Assembly (NCBI GenBank): GCA_038212215.1
Contig: JBBQUT010000004.1
Coordinates: 144,871 to 208,870, forward strand
DNA from: JALZAI01 sp038212215
GTDB taxonomy: Bacteria; Actinomycetota; Actinomycetes; Mycobacteriales; Jatrophihabitantaceae
DNA length: 64,000 bases
Direction: 5' to 3'
In this document: positions 1-8,272 of the stretch, one piece after another
Numbering within the stretch: position 1 is the first letter of the stretch
How the letters are laid out: each line of letters opens with the position of its first letter
Notes under the pieces: generated by a model
Databases searched by the model: none
What the model was told of the DNA's origin: nothing
Seen by the model: only the letters and a program-made list of their open reading frames with translations
Program-made: the position numbers and the translations under genes

Positions 1-1010
1 AGGAAGTCCTCGAGCGTGAATTTGTTGCCGGCGGTGAGTTTGGCCGCCATCTGCTCGGCCTCGGCCTGGTCGAACGTCTTCTCGGCATGCTCGATGAGGG
101 TCAGCATGTCGCCCATGCCGAGAATTCGAGAGGCCATCCGGTCAGGGTGGAAGACGTCGAATTCTTCGAGCTTCTCGCCGTTGGACGCGAACATGATCGG
201 CTGGCCGGTCACCTCACGGACCGACAGTGCGGCACCACCGCGAGCATCGCCGTCGAGCTTGGTGAGCACCACGCCGGTGAACCCGACGCCGTCGCGGAAG
301 GCCTCGGCAGTGTTCACGGCGTCCTGGCCGACCATCGCGTCGACGACATACAGCACCTCCTGCGGGTCGACCGCGTCGCGGATGTCGGCCGCCTGCTGCA
401 TCATCTCGGCGTCGATACCGAGCCGCCCGGCGGTGTCGACGATCACCATGTCGTGCTGGGCGCGGCGGGCGAACTCGATCGAGTCCCGCGCGACTGCGAC
501 CGGGTCCCCGACGCCGTTGCCGGGCTGCGGGGCGTAAACCACGACGCCGGCCCGCTGGCCGACGATCTGGAGTTGGTTCACGGCGTTTGGACGTTGCAGG
601 TCGCAAGCCACCAGCAGCGGCGCGTGTCCTTGCCGTTGCAGCCAGTGCGCCAGCTTGCCTGCGAGCGTCGTCTTGCCCGAGCCCTGCAGGCCGGCCAGCA
701 TGATCACCGTCGGCGGCTGCTTGGCGAACACCAACCGCCGCGTCTCACCACCGAGGATCGTCACCAGTTCTTCGTTGACGATCTTGATAACCTGCTGCGC
801 CGGATTGAGCGCGCGAGAGACCTCCTCGCCGCGCGAGCGCTGCTTGATGTTCGCGATGAACTGCCGCACTACCGGCAGCGCGACGTCGGCCTCGAGCAGT
901 GCGATGCGGATCTCGCGTGCCGTCGCGTCGATATCGGCGTCAGACAGGCGGCCCTTGCCGCGTAGGTTGCTGAAGACCGAGGTCAGACGATCCGAGAGCG
1001 TGTCGAACAC
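1..1010 (-). CDS. ffh: Signal recognition particle protein Ffh (3'-truncated by window edge)
   Basis: The minus-strand frame opens with GTG at 1010 and reads VFDTLSDRLTSVFSNLRGKG, the typical actinobacterial Ffh N-terminus, followed by the helical N domain. The GTPase P-loop GLQGSGKTT is encoded near 680-710. About 336 codons are present; the rest of the G domain and the methionine-rich M domain lie beyond position 1. Ffh is the SRP GTPase that binds 4.5S RNA and signal sequences and delivers ribosomes to FtsY at the membrane. It follows the SDR gene on the same strand after 57 bp. Identification is by recognisable family sequence. Confidence 0.96.
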   Translation of the reverse strand, partial: MFDTLSDRLTSVFSNLRGKGRLSDADIDATAREIRIALLEADVALPVVRQFIANIKQRSRGEEVSRALNPAQQVIKIVNEELVTILGGETRRLVFAKQPPTVIMLAGLQGSGKTTLAGKLAHWLQRQGHAPLLVACDLQRPNAVNQLQIVGQRAGVVVYAPQPGNGVGDPVAVARDSIEFARRAQHDMVIVDTAGRLGIDAEMMQQAADIRDAVDPQEVLYVVDAMVGQDAVNTAEAFRDGVGFTGVVLTKLDGDARGGAALSVREVTGQPIMFASNGEKLEEFDVFHPDRMASRILGMGDMLTLIEHAEKTFDQAEAEQMAAKLTAGNKFTLEDF

Positions 1011-1067
1011 AGAGCATTCCTTCGGGCCGGGACGGCGGGGTAATCGCCCTCAGGGTACGTGCCCGCT

Positions 1068-1832
1068 TCAGAGCAGCCCGCGGCCACCGTCGACGTAGAT
1101 CACCTGGCCGGTGACGTAGCCGGCCTCCTCGCCGGCGAAGAAGGCCACCGTGTTCGCAATGTCGGACGGCACACCGCCGCGGCGCACCGGCACGGCCGCT
1201 GCGACCTGTTCGCGCATCGCCTCGATCGTCGTTCCGACACGCTCGGCAGTGGCCTTGGTCATCGCGGTCTCGATGAAACCGGGTGCGATCGCGTTGGCAG
1301 TGACCCCGAACGGGCCGAGTTCGATAGCTAGCGTCTTGGTCAGACCTTGCAGGCCGGCCTTCGCCGTCGAATAGTTCGCCTGGCCGCGGTTGCCCAGCGC
1401 CGACGTCGACGACATGCACACGATCCGTCCGTACTTGGCCGCCACCATGTGCTTCTGCGCGATCTGGCTGCACAGGAAAGCGCCGCGCAGATGCACGTCC
1501 ATGACCAGCGTCCAGTCGTCGTCGCTCATCTTGAACAGCAGGTTGTCGCGCAGCACGCCGGCGTTGTTCACCAGAATCTGCAGCCCGCCGTACTCGCCGA
1601 CGAGCGCGTCGACCGCGGCCTGCACCTGGTCACGCTTGGACACGTCCGCGCTCAGGGCCAGGGCTGCGCCGCCCGCGCCGGTGATCTCATCGACCACCGA
1701 TTGCGCGGCGTCTTTGGCCAGGTCGAGCACGCCGACCTTGGCGCCGCCCGCGGCCAACCGCTTCGAGATCTCGGCGCCGATGCCCTGCGCACCTCCGGTG
1801 ACGAGAGCGACGCGGTCCTGGACACCTGGCAT
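1068..1832 (-). CDS. FabG-like short-chain dehydrogenase/reductase
   Basis: 254 aa classical SDR. The cofactor motif TGGAQGIG is at residues 12-19, NNAG at 89-92, catalytic Ser at 141-142, and Tyr154/Lys158 lie in YSTAK. The ending GQVIYVDGG is typical of 3-oxoacyl-ACP (or 3-hydroxyacyl-CoA) reductases, so it probably interconverts a 3-oxoacyl and a 3-hydroxyacyl thioester with NAD(P)H. AGGGAG sits just before the ATG. It is the last gene of the leftward TetR/acyl-CoA dehydrogenase run, 37 bp after the APH-like gene, which favours a role in acyl-CoA metabolism over housekeeping fatty acid synthesis. The exact substrate is unknown. Confidence 0.88.
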   Translation of the reverse strand: MPGVQDRVALVTGGAQGIGAEISKRLAAGGAKVGVLDLAKDAAQSVVDEITGAGGAALALSADVSKRDQVQAAVDALVGEYGGLQILVNNAGVLRDNLLFKMSDDDWTLVMDVHLRGAFLCSQIAQKHMVAAKYGRIVCMSSTSALGNRGQANYSTAKAGLQGLTKTLAIELGPFGVTANAIAPGFIETAMTKATAERVGTTIEAMREQVAAAVPVRRGGVPSDIANTVAFFAGEEAGYVTGQVIYVDGGRGLL

Positions 1833-1869
1833 GAGATCTCCCTATCGATGGCTGGTAGTGGAACGTATA

Positions 1870-2772
1870 TCAGAGCGGAAACTGCTGCGCGTCCGCGCAC
1901 AGGGCGGCTGCGAGGAAGCCCACACGCGCCGGGTCTGGCTGGTTCTGTTCACCGAGCGCCCAGCCGACCTCGTCGAAGGCCTGGTAGCTGAGGGCGGTCG
2001 GCCACAGGCGCACCTCGGTGTCGGTGAGTCGGACGTGCGCGCAGTAGGCGTCGCGGAACCACGCCCACTCCCGGGCGGCGAACGCCCGCCGGATCGCGGT
2101 CTCGGTATGGAACAGCAGCGCAGCGAGCGCGAGATCGAGCAGGCGCGGAGCGCGTTCGCCGTTGTCAGGGTCGACCAGCACCGGGCCGCCGGATGCGTAC
2201 ACGAGATTGACCGCTTTCCAGTCCATTGTGAGGTCGGCCACGGGCAGCTCGGCGTCGCGGATCGCGGGCATGAGTTCGCCCTCGAAACGGCTTGCGAGGT
2301 CGTCGAGACGCGCGAGTAGGCGCGCAGGCACCCGCCCTCTGGCGGGGTGGCCAGCACGCGCCGGCCAGCGCATCAGCGGCAATCCGCGTCCGGTCGGCGG
2401 GCGGGCGTGCAGGCGTCCGAGGAGGTCCCCGGCGGCGCTGACGTCGCTCTCGTCCGGCCGGTAAGGCCGTCCGGTGATCCACGGGTAGGCGACCCAGGCG
2501 CGCGAGGGTGCGAGGACGACCGGGTTCGCGACACCGAGGGCGACGGGCGTGACGACCGGGAACCCGTCGGCGCGCAGCGTCCGCGTCCAGTCCGGGACGG
2601 CCTGCGGGGCGTCGGCCCGAGTCTGCTTGACGACCACGGCGTGCCCCTGCGCGATGGCGGGAAATACCGGCGCATACGGGTGGATCGAGTGGTCCGGGAA
2701 GTCGCGTGCACCGAAGTGTGCGAGGGCCGCGGCGATATCGGGCCGGTCCGCGCGCGCGAAACCCGTCACCAC
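1870..2772 (-). CDS. APH/choline-kinase-like phosphotransferase
   Basis: 300 aa. A VVVKQ lysine lies near residue 49, a catalytic-loop-like DLTMDWKAVN near 190-200, and LVDPDN supplies the metal-binding Asp, as in aminoglycoside phosphotransferase-fold kinases. The catalytic loop has D-x-K-x-x-N spacing but lacks the usual HGD, so the substrate cannot be guessed. The GTG start at 2772 overlaps the TAG stop of the upstream SDR, implying coupled translation. An antibiotic-resistance role is not supported by context; a small-molecule kinase is more likely. Confidence 0.7.
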   Translation of the reverse strand: MVTGFARADRPDIAAALAHFGARDFPDHSIHPYAPVFPAIAQGHAVVVKQTRADAPQAVPDWTRTLRADGFPVVTPVALGVANPVVLAPSRAWVAYPWITGRPYRPDESDVSAAGDLLGRLHARPPTGRGLPLMRWPARAGHPARGRVPARLLARLDDLASRFEGELMPAIRDAELPVADLTMDWKAVNLVYASGGPVLVDPDNGERAPRLLDLALAALLFHTETAIRRAFAAREWAWFRDAYCAHVRLTDTEVRLWPTALSYQAFDEVGWALGEQNQPDPARVGFLAAALCADAQQFPL

Positions 2773-3548
2773 TACCTACGCTCGCTGAGCCGCCGCATCC
2801 CGGACAGCCAGCGTTCGGGGTCCGACGCCTTCTGCGCCCAGTACCGGCCCACCTCGGGATGCGGCAGGATCAGGAAACTGCCCTCGAGCAAGCCCGCCAC
2901 GACGGCATCGGCCACCTGCTCGGCCGTGACGATCGCACCGGACGCGGCGACCGCCCGTGCGGCGGCGTCGCCGGCTTCGAGCGGCCCCATCAGTAGCGGC
3001 GTTGAGACACCCATCGGGCACAGCACGCTGACGCCGATGCCGCGCCCGCCGTAGGTCACGCTGAGCCACTCGGCGAACGCGACTGCGCCATGTTTGGTCA
3101 CCGTGTAGGGCGCGTCACCCGGGTTGGTCAGCAGACCTGCGGCGGACGCGGTGTTGAGCAGGTAGCCGCGACCGCGTTCGAGCATGTGCGGCACGACCGC
3201 CCGCGCGGCATGCACGTGCGCCAGCACGTTGATGTCGAACGCCTTGTGCCAGACGTCGGCGGGGTCGTCCTCGAGGCCGATCCCGGTCGCGATCCCTGCG
3301 TTGGAACAGAACAGGTCGATGCTGCCGTGCTGCTCGATCGTGTCGGCCACGAGCGCCTCGATCGCAGCGCGGTCGCTGACATCGCACGCAACGACGCCGG
3401 GCGCTGGCAGGAGATCGGTCGCGACGACGATCGCCGCGCCTTCAGCGGTGAAGCGAGCTGCCAGCGCCGCGCCGATCCCGCTGGCGGCGCCGGTGACGAC
3501 GACGATCTTGTCGTGAACGTCGATCACAATTTTTCCGGGAACGTCCAT
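2772..3548 (-). CDS. Short-chain dehydrogenase/reductase
   Basis: 258 aa classical SDR with the TGAASGIG cofactor motif at 19-26, CSNAG at 81-85 and a catalytic triad of Ser135, Tyr148 and Lys152. It would oxidise an alcohol or reduce a ketone with NAD(P)(H); the substrate is unknown. Its ATG overlaps the TGA of the LLM gene (ATGA) and its stop touches the next GTG, so LLM, SDR and kinase are translated as one coupled unit. It is clearly distinct from the FabG-like SDR at the end of the same operon. Confidence 0.87.
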   Translation of the reverse strand: MDVPGKIVIDVHDKIVVVTGAASGIGAALAARFTAEGAAIVVATDLLPAPGVVACDVSDRAAIEALVADTIEQHGSIDLFCSNAGIATGIGLEDDPADVWHKAFDINVLAHVHAARAVVPHMLERGRGYLLNTASAAGLLTNPGDAPYTVTKHGAVAFAEWLSVTYGGRGIGVSVLCPMGVSTPLLMGPLEAGDAAARAVAASGAIVTAEQVADAVVAGLLEGSFLILPHPEVGRYWAQKASDPERWLSGMRRLSERR

Positions 3549-4531
3549 CAGGAAGGCTGTCCCATCCGTCGGACGACGTCAGTGATGCCGTCGGGGGTCT
3601 TGGTGTCCGGTGTCGGCAGCATCGCGATGACCGGCGTGCGGACGCCCGCATCGGCGTAGGCCTGCACCTGATCCCGGCACTGCTCGGGGCTGCCGTGGAT
3701 GACGAGATCATCGACGACGGAGTCAGGGATCGCCGCGGCGGCGCCCTTGCGGTCGCCGGCCGCCCACGCTTCATGCATCGGCGCGAGAGCATCGCCGCGC
3801 CCCAACCAGTCATGGAAAGCCGCGTACGCCGGGACGGTCAGGTAGGTCGAGATCAGCGCACGGCCGAGGCCGCGCGCATAGGCGAGATCGGCTGAGGGGC
3901 AGACGAAGATGCGCGCGACGACGTCGGCGTCGGGGCTGGCGACCGCGTCCAGGCACTGGCGCACGTCGTAGGACGCCAGCCAGTTCAGGATGGCGCCGTC
4001 GGCCTCGTTCCCGGCCAGGCGCAGCATCTGCGGGCGCAGTGCCGCCAGCATGATCGGCGGCGGGTCGGCGGGAGCCTGCTCGAGCTTGAAACGCTTGATG
4101 GTGAACGTGTCGAACTCGCCGTCGACGCGGTCACCGGCGAGGGCCGTCCGTACGGCGCGCAATACGTCGCGGGTGCGCCGGAACGGCTGCTCGAAATCGA
4201 TGCCGTTCCAGCCGTTCACGATCACCGGGCTGGACGCGCCGAGGCCTAGCACGAACCGCCCGGGCGCCGCGGTCGCCAGCGCCGCGGCCGACATCGCGAT
4301 CAGGGCAGGTCCGCGGGTGAACACGGGCACGATCGCGGTGCCCAGCCGCAGCGTCGGCTCCCAGGTCGAGGCGAGCGTCAACGGCGTAAATGCGTCGGTC
4401 CCGCTCGTCTCGGCCGACCAGACGTCGGTGTAGCCGAAGTCGGGCAGCCGCCGGATCAGCTCCGCGTGCTGCAGCAACGGCAACCCGGTGAGCGGCACGG
4501 TCAAACCCCAGCCCGCCGAACCTGGCGTCAT
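3548..4531 (-). CDS. LLM-class F420-dependent oxidoreductase
   Basis: 327 aa from ATG 4531. It has the luciferase-like TIM-barrel look of F420-dependent enzymes: GWGLTVPLTG at the start, GYTDVWSAE, RLGTAIVPVFTRGP, RFVLGLGASSPV, and a C-terminal GSPEQCRDQVQAYADAGV. Such enzymes move hydride between F420 and organic substrates in the cytoplasm. An in-frame ATG at 4558 exists, but 4531 is preferred because it overlaps the TGA of the 24-codon ORF in the short element at 4528-4602 and begins the family-like sequence. The gene is second-hand coupled to tetR through that element. Confidence 0.88.
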   Translation of the reverse strand: MTPGSAGWGLTVPLTGLPLLQHAELIRRLPDFGYTDVWSAETSGTDAFTPLTLASTWEPTLRLGTAIVPVFTRGPALIAMSAAALATAAPGRFVLGLGASSPVIVNGWNGIDFEQPFRRTRDVLRAVRTALAGDRVDGEFDTFTIKRFKLEQAPADPPPIMLAALRPQMLRLAGNEADGAILNWLASYDVRQCLDAVASPDADVVARIFVCPSADLAYARGLGRALISTYLTVPAYAAFHDWLGRGDALAPMHEAWAAGDRKGAAAAIPDSVVDDLVIHGSPEQCRDQVQAYADAGVRTPVIAMLPTPDTKTPDGITDVVRRMGQPS

Positions 4532-4602
4532 GAGCGTGCTCCGCGCGCGAATGACCAATCGGGAATGGCGGTCGGCGGTCGGAGCGAATCGACGGGCGTC
4601 AT
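4528..4602 (-). repeat. 71-bp MIRU-like element between tetR and the LLM gene, with 24-codon ORF
   Basis: The tetR stop reads caATGA; the ATG at 4602 opens a 24-codon ORF (MTPVDSLRPP...SFARGARS) whose TGA sits in the ATGA that starts the LLM gene at 4531. The start-to-start distance is exactly 71 bp. Its 3' half (tggtcattcgc-cgcggagc) matches the two copies between trpB and trpA. The element therefore replaces one ATGA overlap by two and keeps the genes translationally coupled. It belongs to the orientation group D/E, read from the opposite strand relative to the ileS and murC copies. Confidence 0.85.
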
Positions 4603-5183
4603 TGACGTACCTCCAGCGCGGCGAGAACGAGATCGGCCAGTTCGGTGCCGATCCGGTCGGGCTTCTTGCGCCCGTCCGGCCGGTACCAGAGCGGTAGTTC
4701 GTTAACGACCCCGAAGATCGTGAAGGTAACGATGTCGGCAGGGGCGACCGTCGCGAAGGCCCCGGAGCTCTGCCCGCGCTGGATCAGGCTGCGCACGCGG
4801 TTGTGGTAGCGACGCCGCGCAGCCCGGTACTCGGCCGTGCGCTCGTCGCCGAGCCGGTTCATCTCCCGCGAGAACACCAACGCACGCTGGGTGCTCGCGG
4901 CCGTGGTCTCGACCAGATCGACGATCACCGCACGTAGGGTCTCGGCCGGCGGCAGGCGGCGCGCGATGATCGCGTTGAGATGCTGCTGCTGGTGTGCGAT
5001 GAGCTCGCCGTACACCTCGAAGAGCAGCGCCTCCTTGCTCGCGAAATGATGGTAGAAACCACCTTTGGTCAGGCCAGCGCCGCGGACCACCTGGGCGACG
5101 GTCGTCCCGTCGAAGCCTTGCCGTGCAAACAGGTCGACGGCGACGTCGAGCACCCGCTCCCGCGTGCCCACGAGCGCGGTCAT
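4599..5183 (-). CDS. TetR-family transcriptional regulator
   Basis: 194 aa. The N-terminal helix-turn-helix is clear: RERVLDVAVDLFARQGFDGT then VVRGAGLTKGGFYHHFASKE, a strongly conserved TetR signature. The C-terminal ligand domain is generic. It lies inside the operon it probably represses, with its ATG overlapping the acyl-CoA dehydrogenase TGA at 5180-5183. A perfect 20-bp palindrome at 7468-7487 at the operon head is the obvious operator. An acyl-CoA or catabolic intermediate is the likely inducer, by analogy with other TetR regulators of acyl-CoA dehydrogenase operons. Confidence 0.93.
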   Translation of the reverse strand: MTALVGTRERVLDVAVDLFARQGFDGTTVAQVVRGAGLTKGGFYHHFASKEALLFEVYGELIAHQQQHLNAIIARRLPPAETLRAVIVDLVETTAASTQRALVFSREMNRLGDERTAEYRAARRRYHNRVRSLIQRGQSSGAFATVAPADIVTFTIFGVVNELPLWYRPDGRKKPDRIGTELADLVLAALEVRQ

Positions 5184-6406
5184 TGCCTAGCGTGGGCGCG
5201 CAGTTCGTCGCGTGCTATCGAGCGCAGGTGCACCTCGTCGGGACCGTCGGCCAGGTGCAGGGTGCGCAGCTGCGCCCACATCTCGGCAAGCGGCGTGTCG
5301 CCGGAAACCCCAGCAGCACCGTGCACCTGGATGGCTTTGTCGAGCACCCACGACGCTGCCCGCGGCGCCGCGACCTTGATGGCCGCGATCTCGGTCCTCG
5401 CGCCCTTGGCGCCGACCGTGTCGATGAGCCAGGCGGCCTTGAACACCAGAAGCCTGGCCTGCTCGATCGCGATGCGCGATTCGGCAATCCATTCCTGCAC
5501 GACGCCTTGCCGCGCAATCGGCTGCCCGAACGCCTCACGCGATGACGCGCGCACGCACATCAACTCCAGCGCCCGCTCCGCCATCCCGAGGCTGCGCATG
5601 CAGTGGTGGATTCGACCTGGCCCGAGCCGCGCCTGCGCCATCATGAATCCGCCGCCCCGCGGGCCGAGCAGGTTCGTGGACGGCACGCGGACCTGCTCGA
5701 AGTCGATCAGTCCGTGGCCACCGTGCGGCCCGTCGTCGTAGCCGAACACAGTCGTCGAGCGCCGCACCGTCACGCCGGGCGCATCGAGCGGCACGAGGAT
5801 CATCGAGTGCCGCCGATGGCGATCGGCGTCGGGGTCGCTGACGCCCATCACGATTGCCAGCTTGCACTGCGGACGCATGGCGCCGGTGGACCACCACTTG
5901 CTGCCGTCGACGACGTAGTCGTCACCGTCCGGCGTGATCGTCGCCGCGATGTTGGTCGCATCGGAGGACGCAACGCCGGGCTCGGTCATCGAGAAGCACG
6001 AGCGGATCTCTGCGGCGAGCAACGGGCGCAACCACGTGTCGACCTGCTCGTCGGTCGCGAACATCGCAAGCAGTTCCATGTTGCCGGTGTCGGGTGCCGA
6101 GCAGTTGAAGGACTCGGGCGCGATCGCGATCGAGCGCCCCGTTAGCTCGGCGATCGGCGCGTAGTCAAGCACGGACAACCCCGCGCCGTAGCGCTCGTCG
6201 GGTAGAAAGAGATTCCACAACCGGCGCTCGCGTGCCGCCTCCTTGAGCCCCGTCAGCACTTCCGGCGTGCGGAACGGATCCCCGGCGGCACGGTTGGCTT
6301 CCGCCTGCTTTTCGAACTCGTGCTCTGCCGGGTAGACGTACTCGTCGAGGAATTTCCGGACGTCCTGCTGCAGCGCCTCAGAACGCTCGCTGTGCGCGAA
6401 ATGCAT
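5180..6406 (-). CDS. Acyl-CoA dehydrogenase
   Basis: 408 aa from ATG 6406, which has a GGAGGT ribosome site; the frame runs open further upstream but only as a shadow of the neighbouring gene. Family signatures include CFSMTEPGVASSD, the FAD-binding stretch KWWSTGAM, LGPGRIHHCMRSLGMAERAL, AFGQPIARQGVVQEWIAE, and a C-terminal IQVHGAAGVSGDTPLAEMWA. It dehydrogenates an acyl-CoA at C2-C3 using FAD. Size and motifs match the ACAD10/11-like group that often sits next to an APH-fold kinase, as here (phosphotransferase 13 bp upstream). That pairing suggests catabolism of hydroxylated acyl-CoAs. Confidence 0.94.
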   Translation of the reverse strand: MHFAHSERSEALQQDVRKFLDEYVYPAEHEFEKQAEANRAAGDPFRTPEVLTGLKEAARERRLWNLFLPDERYGAGLSVLDYAPIAELTGRSIAIAPESFNCSAPDTGNMELLAMFATDEQVDTWLRPLLAAEIRSCFSMTEPGVASSDATNIAATITPDGDDYVVDGSKWWSTGAMRPQCKLAIVMGVSDPDADRHRRHSMILVPLDAPGVTVRRSTTVFGYDDGPHGGHGLIDFEQVRVPSTNLLGPRGGGFMMAQARLGPGRIHHCMRSLGMAERALELMCVRASSREAFGQPIARQGVVQEWIAESRIAIEQARLLVFKAAWLIDTVGAKGARTEIAAIKVAAPRAASWVLDKAIQVHGAAGVSGDTPLAEMWAQLRTLHLADGPDEVHLRSIARDELRAHARQ

Positions 6407-6419
6407 CGTGGGTGACCTC

Positions 6420-7454
6420 CTATCGGTTCGCGACTGATTCCAATGCGGACTGCAGCAACGCCGGTACGGCCGGGCCGAAGTCCGCGAACCCCTCGCCCAC
6501 TGTCTTCCCCTGCACGTAGCGGTTGTGGATGCCCTCGGCGACGACGGCAAGTTTGAAGTAGCCGAATCCGACGTACCAGTCGAGGTGGGTGAGATCGCGC
6601 TTCGAACCGCGGTCGTAACGCTCGACCAGCTCGTCCGCCGTGAGGAACCCGTCTGTCGGACGCATCCGCGGCATGACGAACTCGCCACCTTCTGCCGACA
6701 GCGTCTGGTACACCACGAGCAACCCCACGTCGGTGAGGGGGTCGCCCAATGTCGCCATCTCCCAGTCCACGACGGCCGCGATCCCGGACAGGTCAGGACC
6801 GAACATCACGTTGGTCAGCCGGTAGTCGCCGTGCACGATCGAGGACGGGCTCTGCTCCGGCATCGTGGTGGTGAGCCGCTCGACCAGCGCGGCGAGTTCG
6901 GGGCGGGGCTCGGTCTCCGATGCCTGCCATTGCCCGTGCCACCGCCGGACCTGACGGGCCAAGAACCCCGCCGGACGGCCGAAATCGCGCAGGCCCACCG
7001 CTTCGGGGTCGACGGCGTGCAAATCAACGAGCGTGTCGATCAACTGCTCGCACGTGCGGCGCGCGATGGCGGGGTCGAGGCCGGCGATGTCGGCGGGATG
7101 ATCGAGTACGACGCCGTCGACGAAAGACATCAAGTAGAACTGCGCCCCGAGCACGTCCGGGTCTTCGCATAGCGCGATCGCGTCGGCCACCGGCACCGCG
7201 GTCGGCGCGAGAGCGCTGATCACGCGGTACTCACGGACCATGTCGTGCGCGGTCGGCAGCACGTGCGCCAGCGGCGGCCGGCGCAGCGCCCAAGCCTGCT
7301 CGCCATCGGTGATCCGGTAGGTCAGATTGGACTTCCCACCGGAGATGACCTTCCCGATGAGTTCGCCGCGACGCAGATTCGGCTTCGCGTCGTCGAGCCA
7401 GCGCGTCAGTGCGGCCAGGTCAACTCCGGGTAACTCGCTTCGCTCGCCGCTCAC
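6420..7454 (-). CDS. Phosphotransferase family protein (ACAD10/11-type kinase domain)
   Basis: 344 aa APH-fold kinase. ISGGKSNLTYRI is the nucleotide loop, SIVHGDYRLTNVMF the catalytic HxDxxxxN loop, and VVDWEMATLGDP the metal-binding segment. This is the bacterial equivalent of the kinase domain fused to acyl-CoA dehydrogenase in ACAD10/11, where it phosphorylates 4-hydroxyacyl-CoA; that role here is an inference from family and neighbour. The GTG at 7454 lies 7 nt after a TAGCGT -10 box, so the mRNA is probably leaderless. Its first codons (MSGERSE) resemble a shrunken copy of the MIRU-like element described elsewhere in the window. Confidence 0.88.
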   Translation of the reverse strand: MSGERSELPGVDLAALTRWLDDAKPNLRRGELIGKVISGGKSNLTYRITDGEQAWALRRPPLAHVLPTAHDMVREYRVISALAPTAVPVADAIALCEDPDVLGAQFYLMSFVDGVVLDHPADIAGLDPAIARRTCEQLIDTLVDLHAVDPEAVGLRDFGRPAGFLARQVRRWHGQWQASETEPRPELAALVERLTTTMPEQSPSSIVHGDYRLTNVMFGPDLSGIAAVVDWEMATLGDPLTDVGLLVVYQTLSAEGGEFVMPRMRPTDGFLTADELVERYDRGSKRDLTHLDWYVGFGYFKLAVVAEGIHNRYVQGKTVGEGFADFGPAVPALLQSALESVANR

Positions 7455-7461
7455 CTATCGG

Positions 7462-7487
7462 ACGCTACAGACCGACCGGTCGGTCTG
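7462..7487 (-). promoter_or_regulatory. Operon promoter with 20-bp palindromic TetR-type operator
   Basis: CAGACCGACCGGTCGGTCTG at 7468-7487 is a perfect inverted repeat. Immediately beside it on the minus strand is TAGCGT (7467-7462), a TANNNT -10 box 7 nt before the GTG of the phosphotransferase gene. A repressor bound here would block RNA polymerase. The TetR encoded three genes downstream is the natural candidate; this assignment is inferred. Confidence 0.8.
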
Positions 7488-7510
7488 GCAAGAGAAGAGT
7501 CGTCGTGTAT

Positions 7511-8272
7511 TCAGCCGACCGAAACATGAAATAGCGTGCCCACACCGAAGGTCACGATGGCCGCCAAGGCCCCGAAGATCAACTGTCTGGTGCCGGAGTA
7601 GGCCCAGCCGCGGGCGGTGAAACGTGACGTCACCGCGCCTGCTACGAACAAAGTAAGCATGGCGAGCACCGTCGAAATCACCACCGAGGTCGCGCCCAAC
7701 AGGTAAGGCACGAGCGGGATCACCGCGCCGACTGTGAACGCCAGGAAGGAGGACACCGCGGCGGTGACCGGTTTCGGCAGTTGGGTGGGGTCGACGCCGA
7801 GCTCTTCCTGGGAGTGCACGATCAGCGCCTGCTCCGGGTCGCGCGAAATCTGGCGCGCGAAGGTTTCGGCGACATCATGGTCGACGCCGCGGGCAACATA
7901 TGCGGCCGTGAGCTCGGCGAGTTCCGAGTCGGCGTTGAGGTGCAGTTCGCGCCGCTCGATCAGCAGTTCAGCGGCGGTCAATTCATTCTGGCTCTGGACG
8001 GAGATGTACTCCCCTGTCGCCATCGAGAAAGCTCCGGCGGCGAGGCCGGCAAGCCCCGCCAACGCGACCGTCGTCGGTTTCGCGTGCCCGCCCGCGAACC
8101 CCACGATCAAGGCGAAGTTCGACACCAGCCCGTCCATCATCCCGAAGACGGTTGCACGCAGCCAACCGCCGGTGACGTCGCGATGATCGTGGTGGATCTC
8201 GCTGCTCGGCAGGTCGGGCAGGCGCGGCAGCCCACTTGGATCGAGCATGCCGTCACTCGTCACGCCGGCCAT
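7511..8272 (-). CDS. VIT1/CCC1-family transporter
   Basis: 253 aa membrane protein. An N-terminal HDHRDVTGGWLRATVFGMMDGLVSN segment is followed by MATGEYISVQSQNE, the family's conserved metal-site region, then a soluble helical insert and three C-terminal membrane helices (about residues 163-250). VIT1/CCC1 proteins move Fe2+ or Mn2+ out of the cytoplasm. The start lies inside the last 20 bp of lgt, so the two genes are probably co-transcribed. The metal specificity cannot be read from sequence. Confidence 0.9.
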   Translation of the reverse strand: MAGVTSDGMLDPSGLPRLPDLPSSEIHHDHRDVTGGWLRATVFGMMDGLVSNFALIVGFAGGHAKPTTVALAGLAGLAAGAFSMATGEYISVQSQNELTAAELLIERRELHLNADSELAELTAAYVARGVDHDVAETFARQISRDPEQALIVHSQEELGVDPTQLPKPVTAAVSSFLAFTVGAVIPLVPYLLGATSVVISTVLAMLTLFVAGAVTSRFTARGWAYSGTRQLIFGALAAIVTFGVGTLFHVSVG

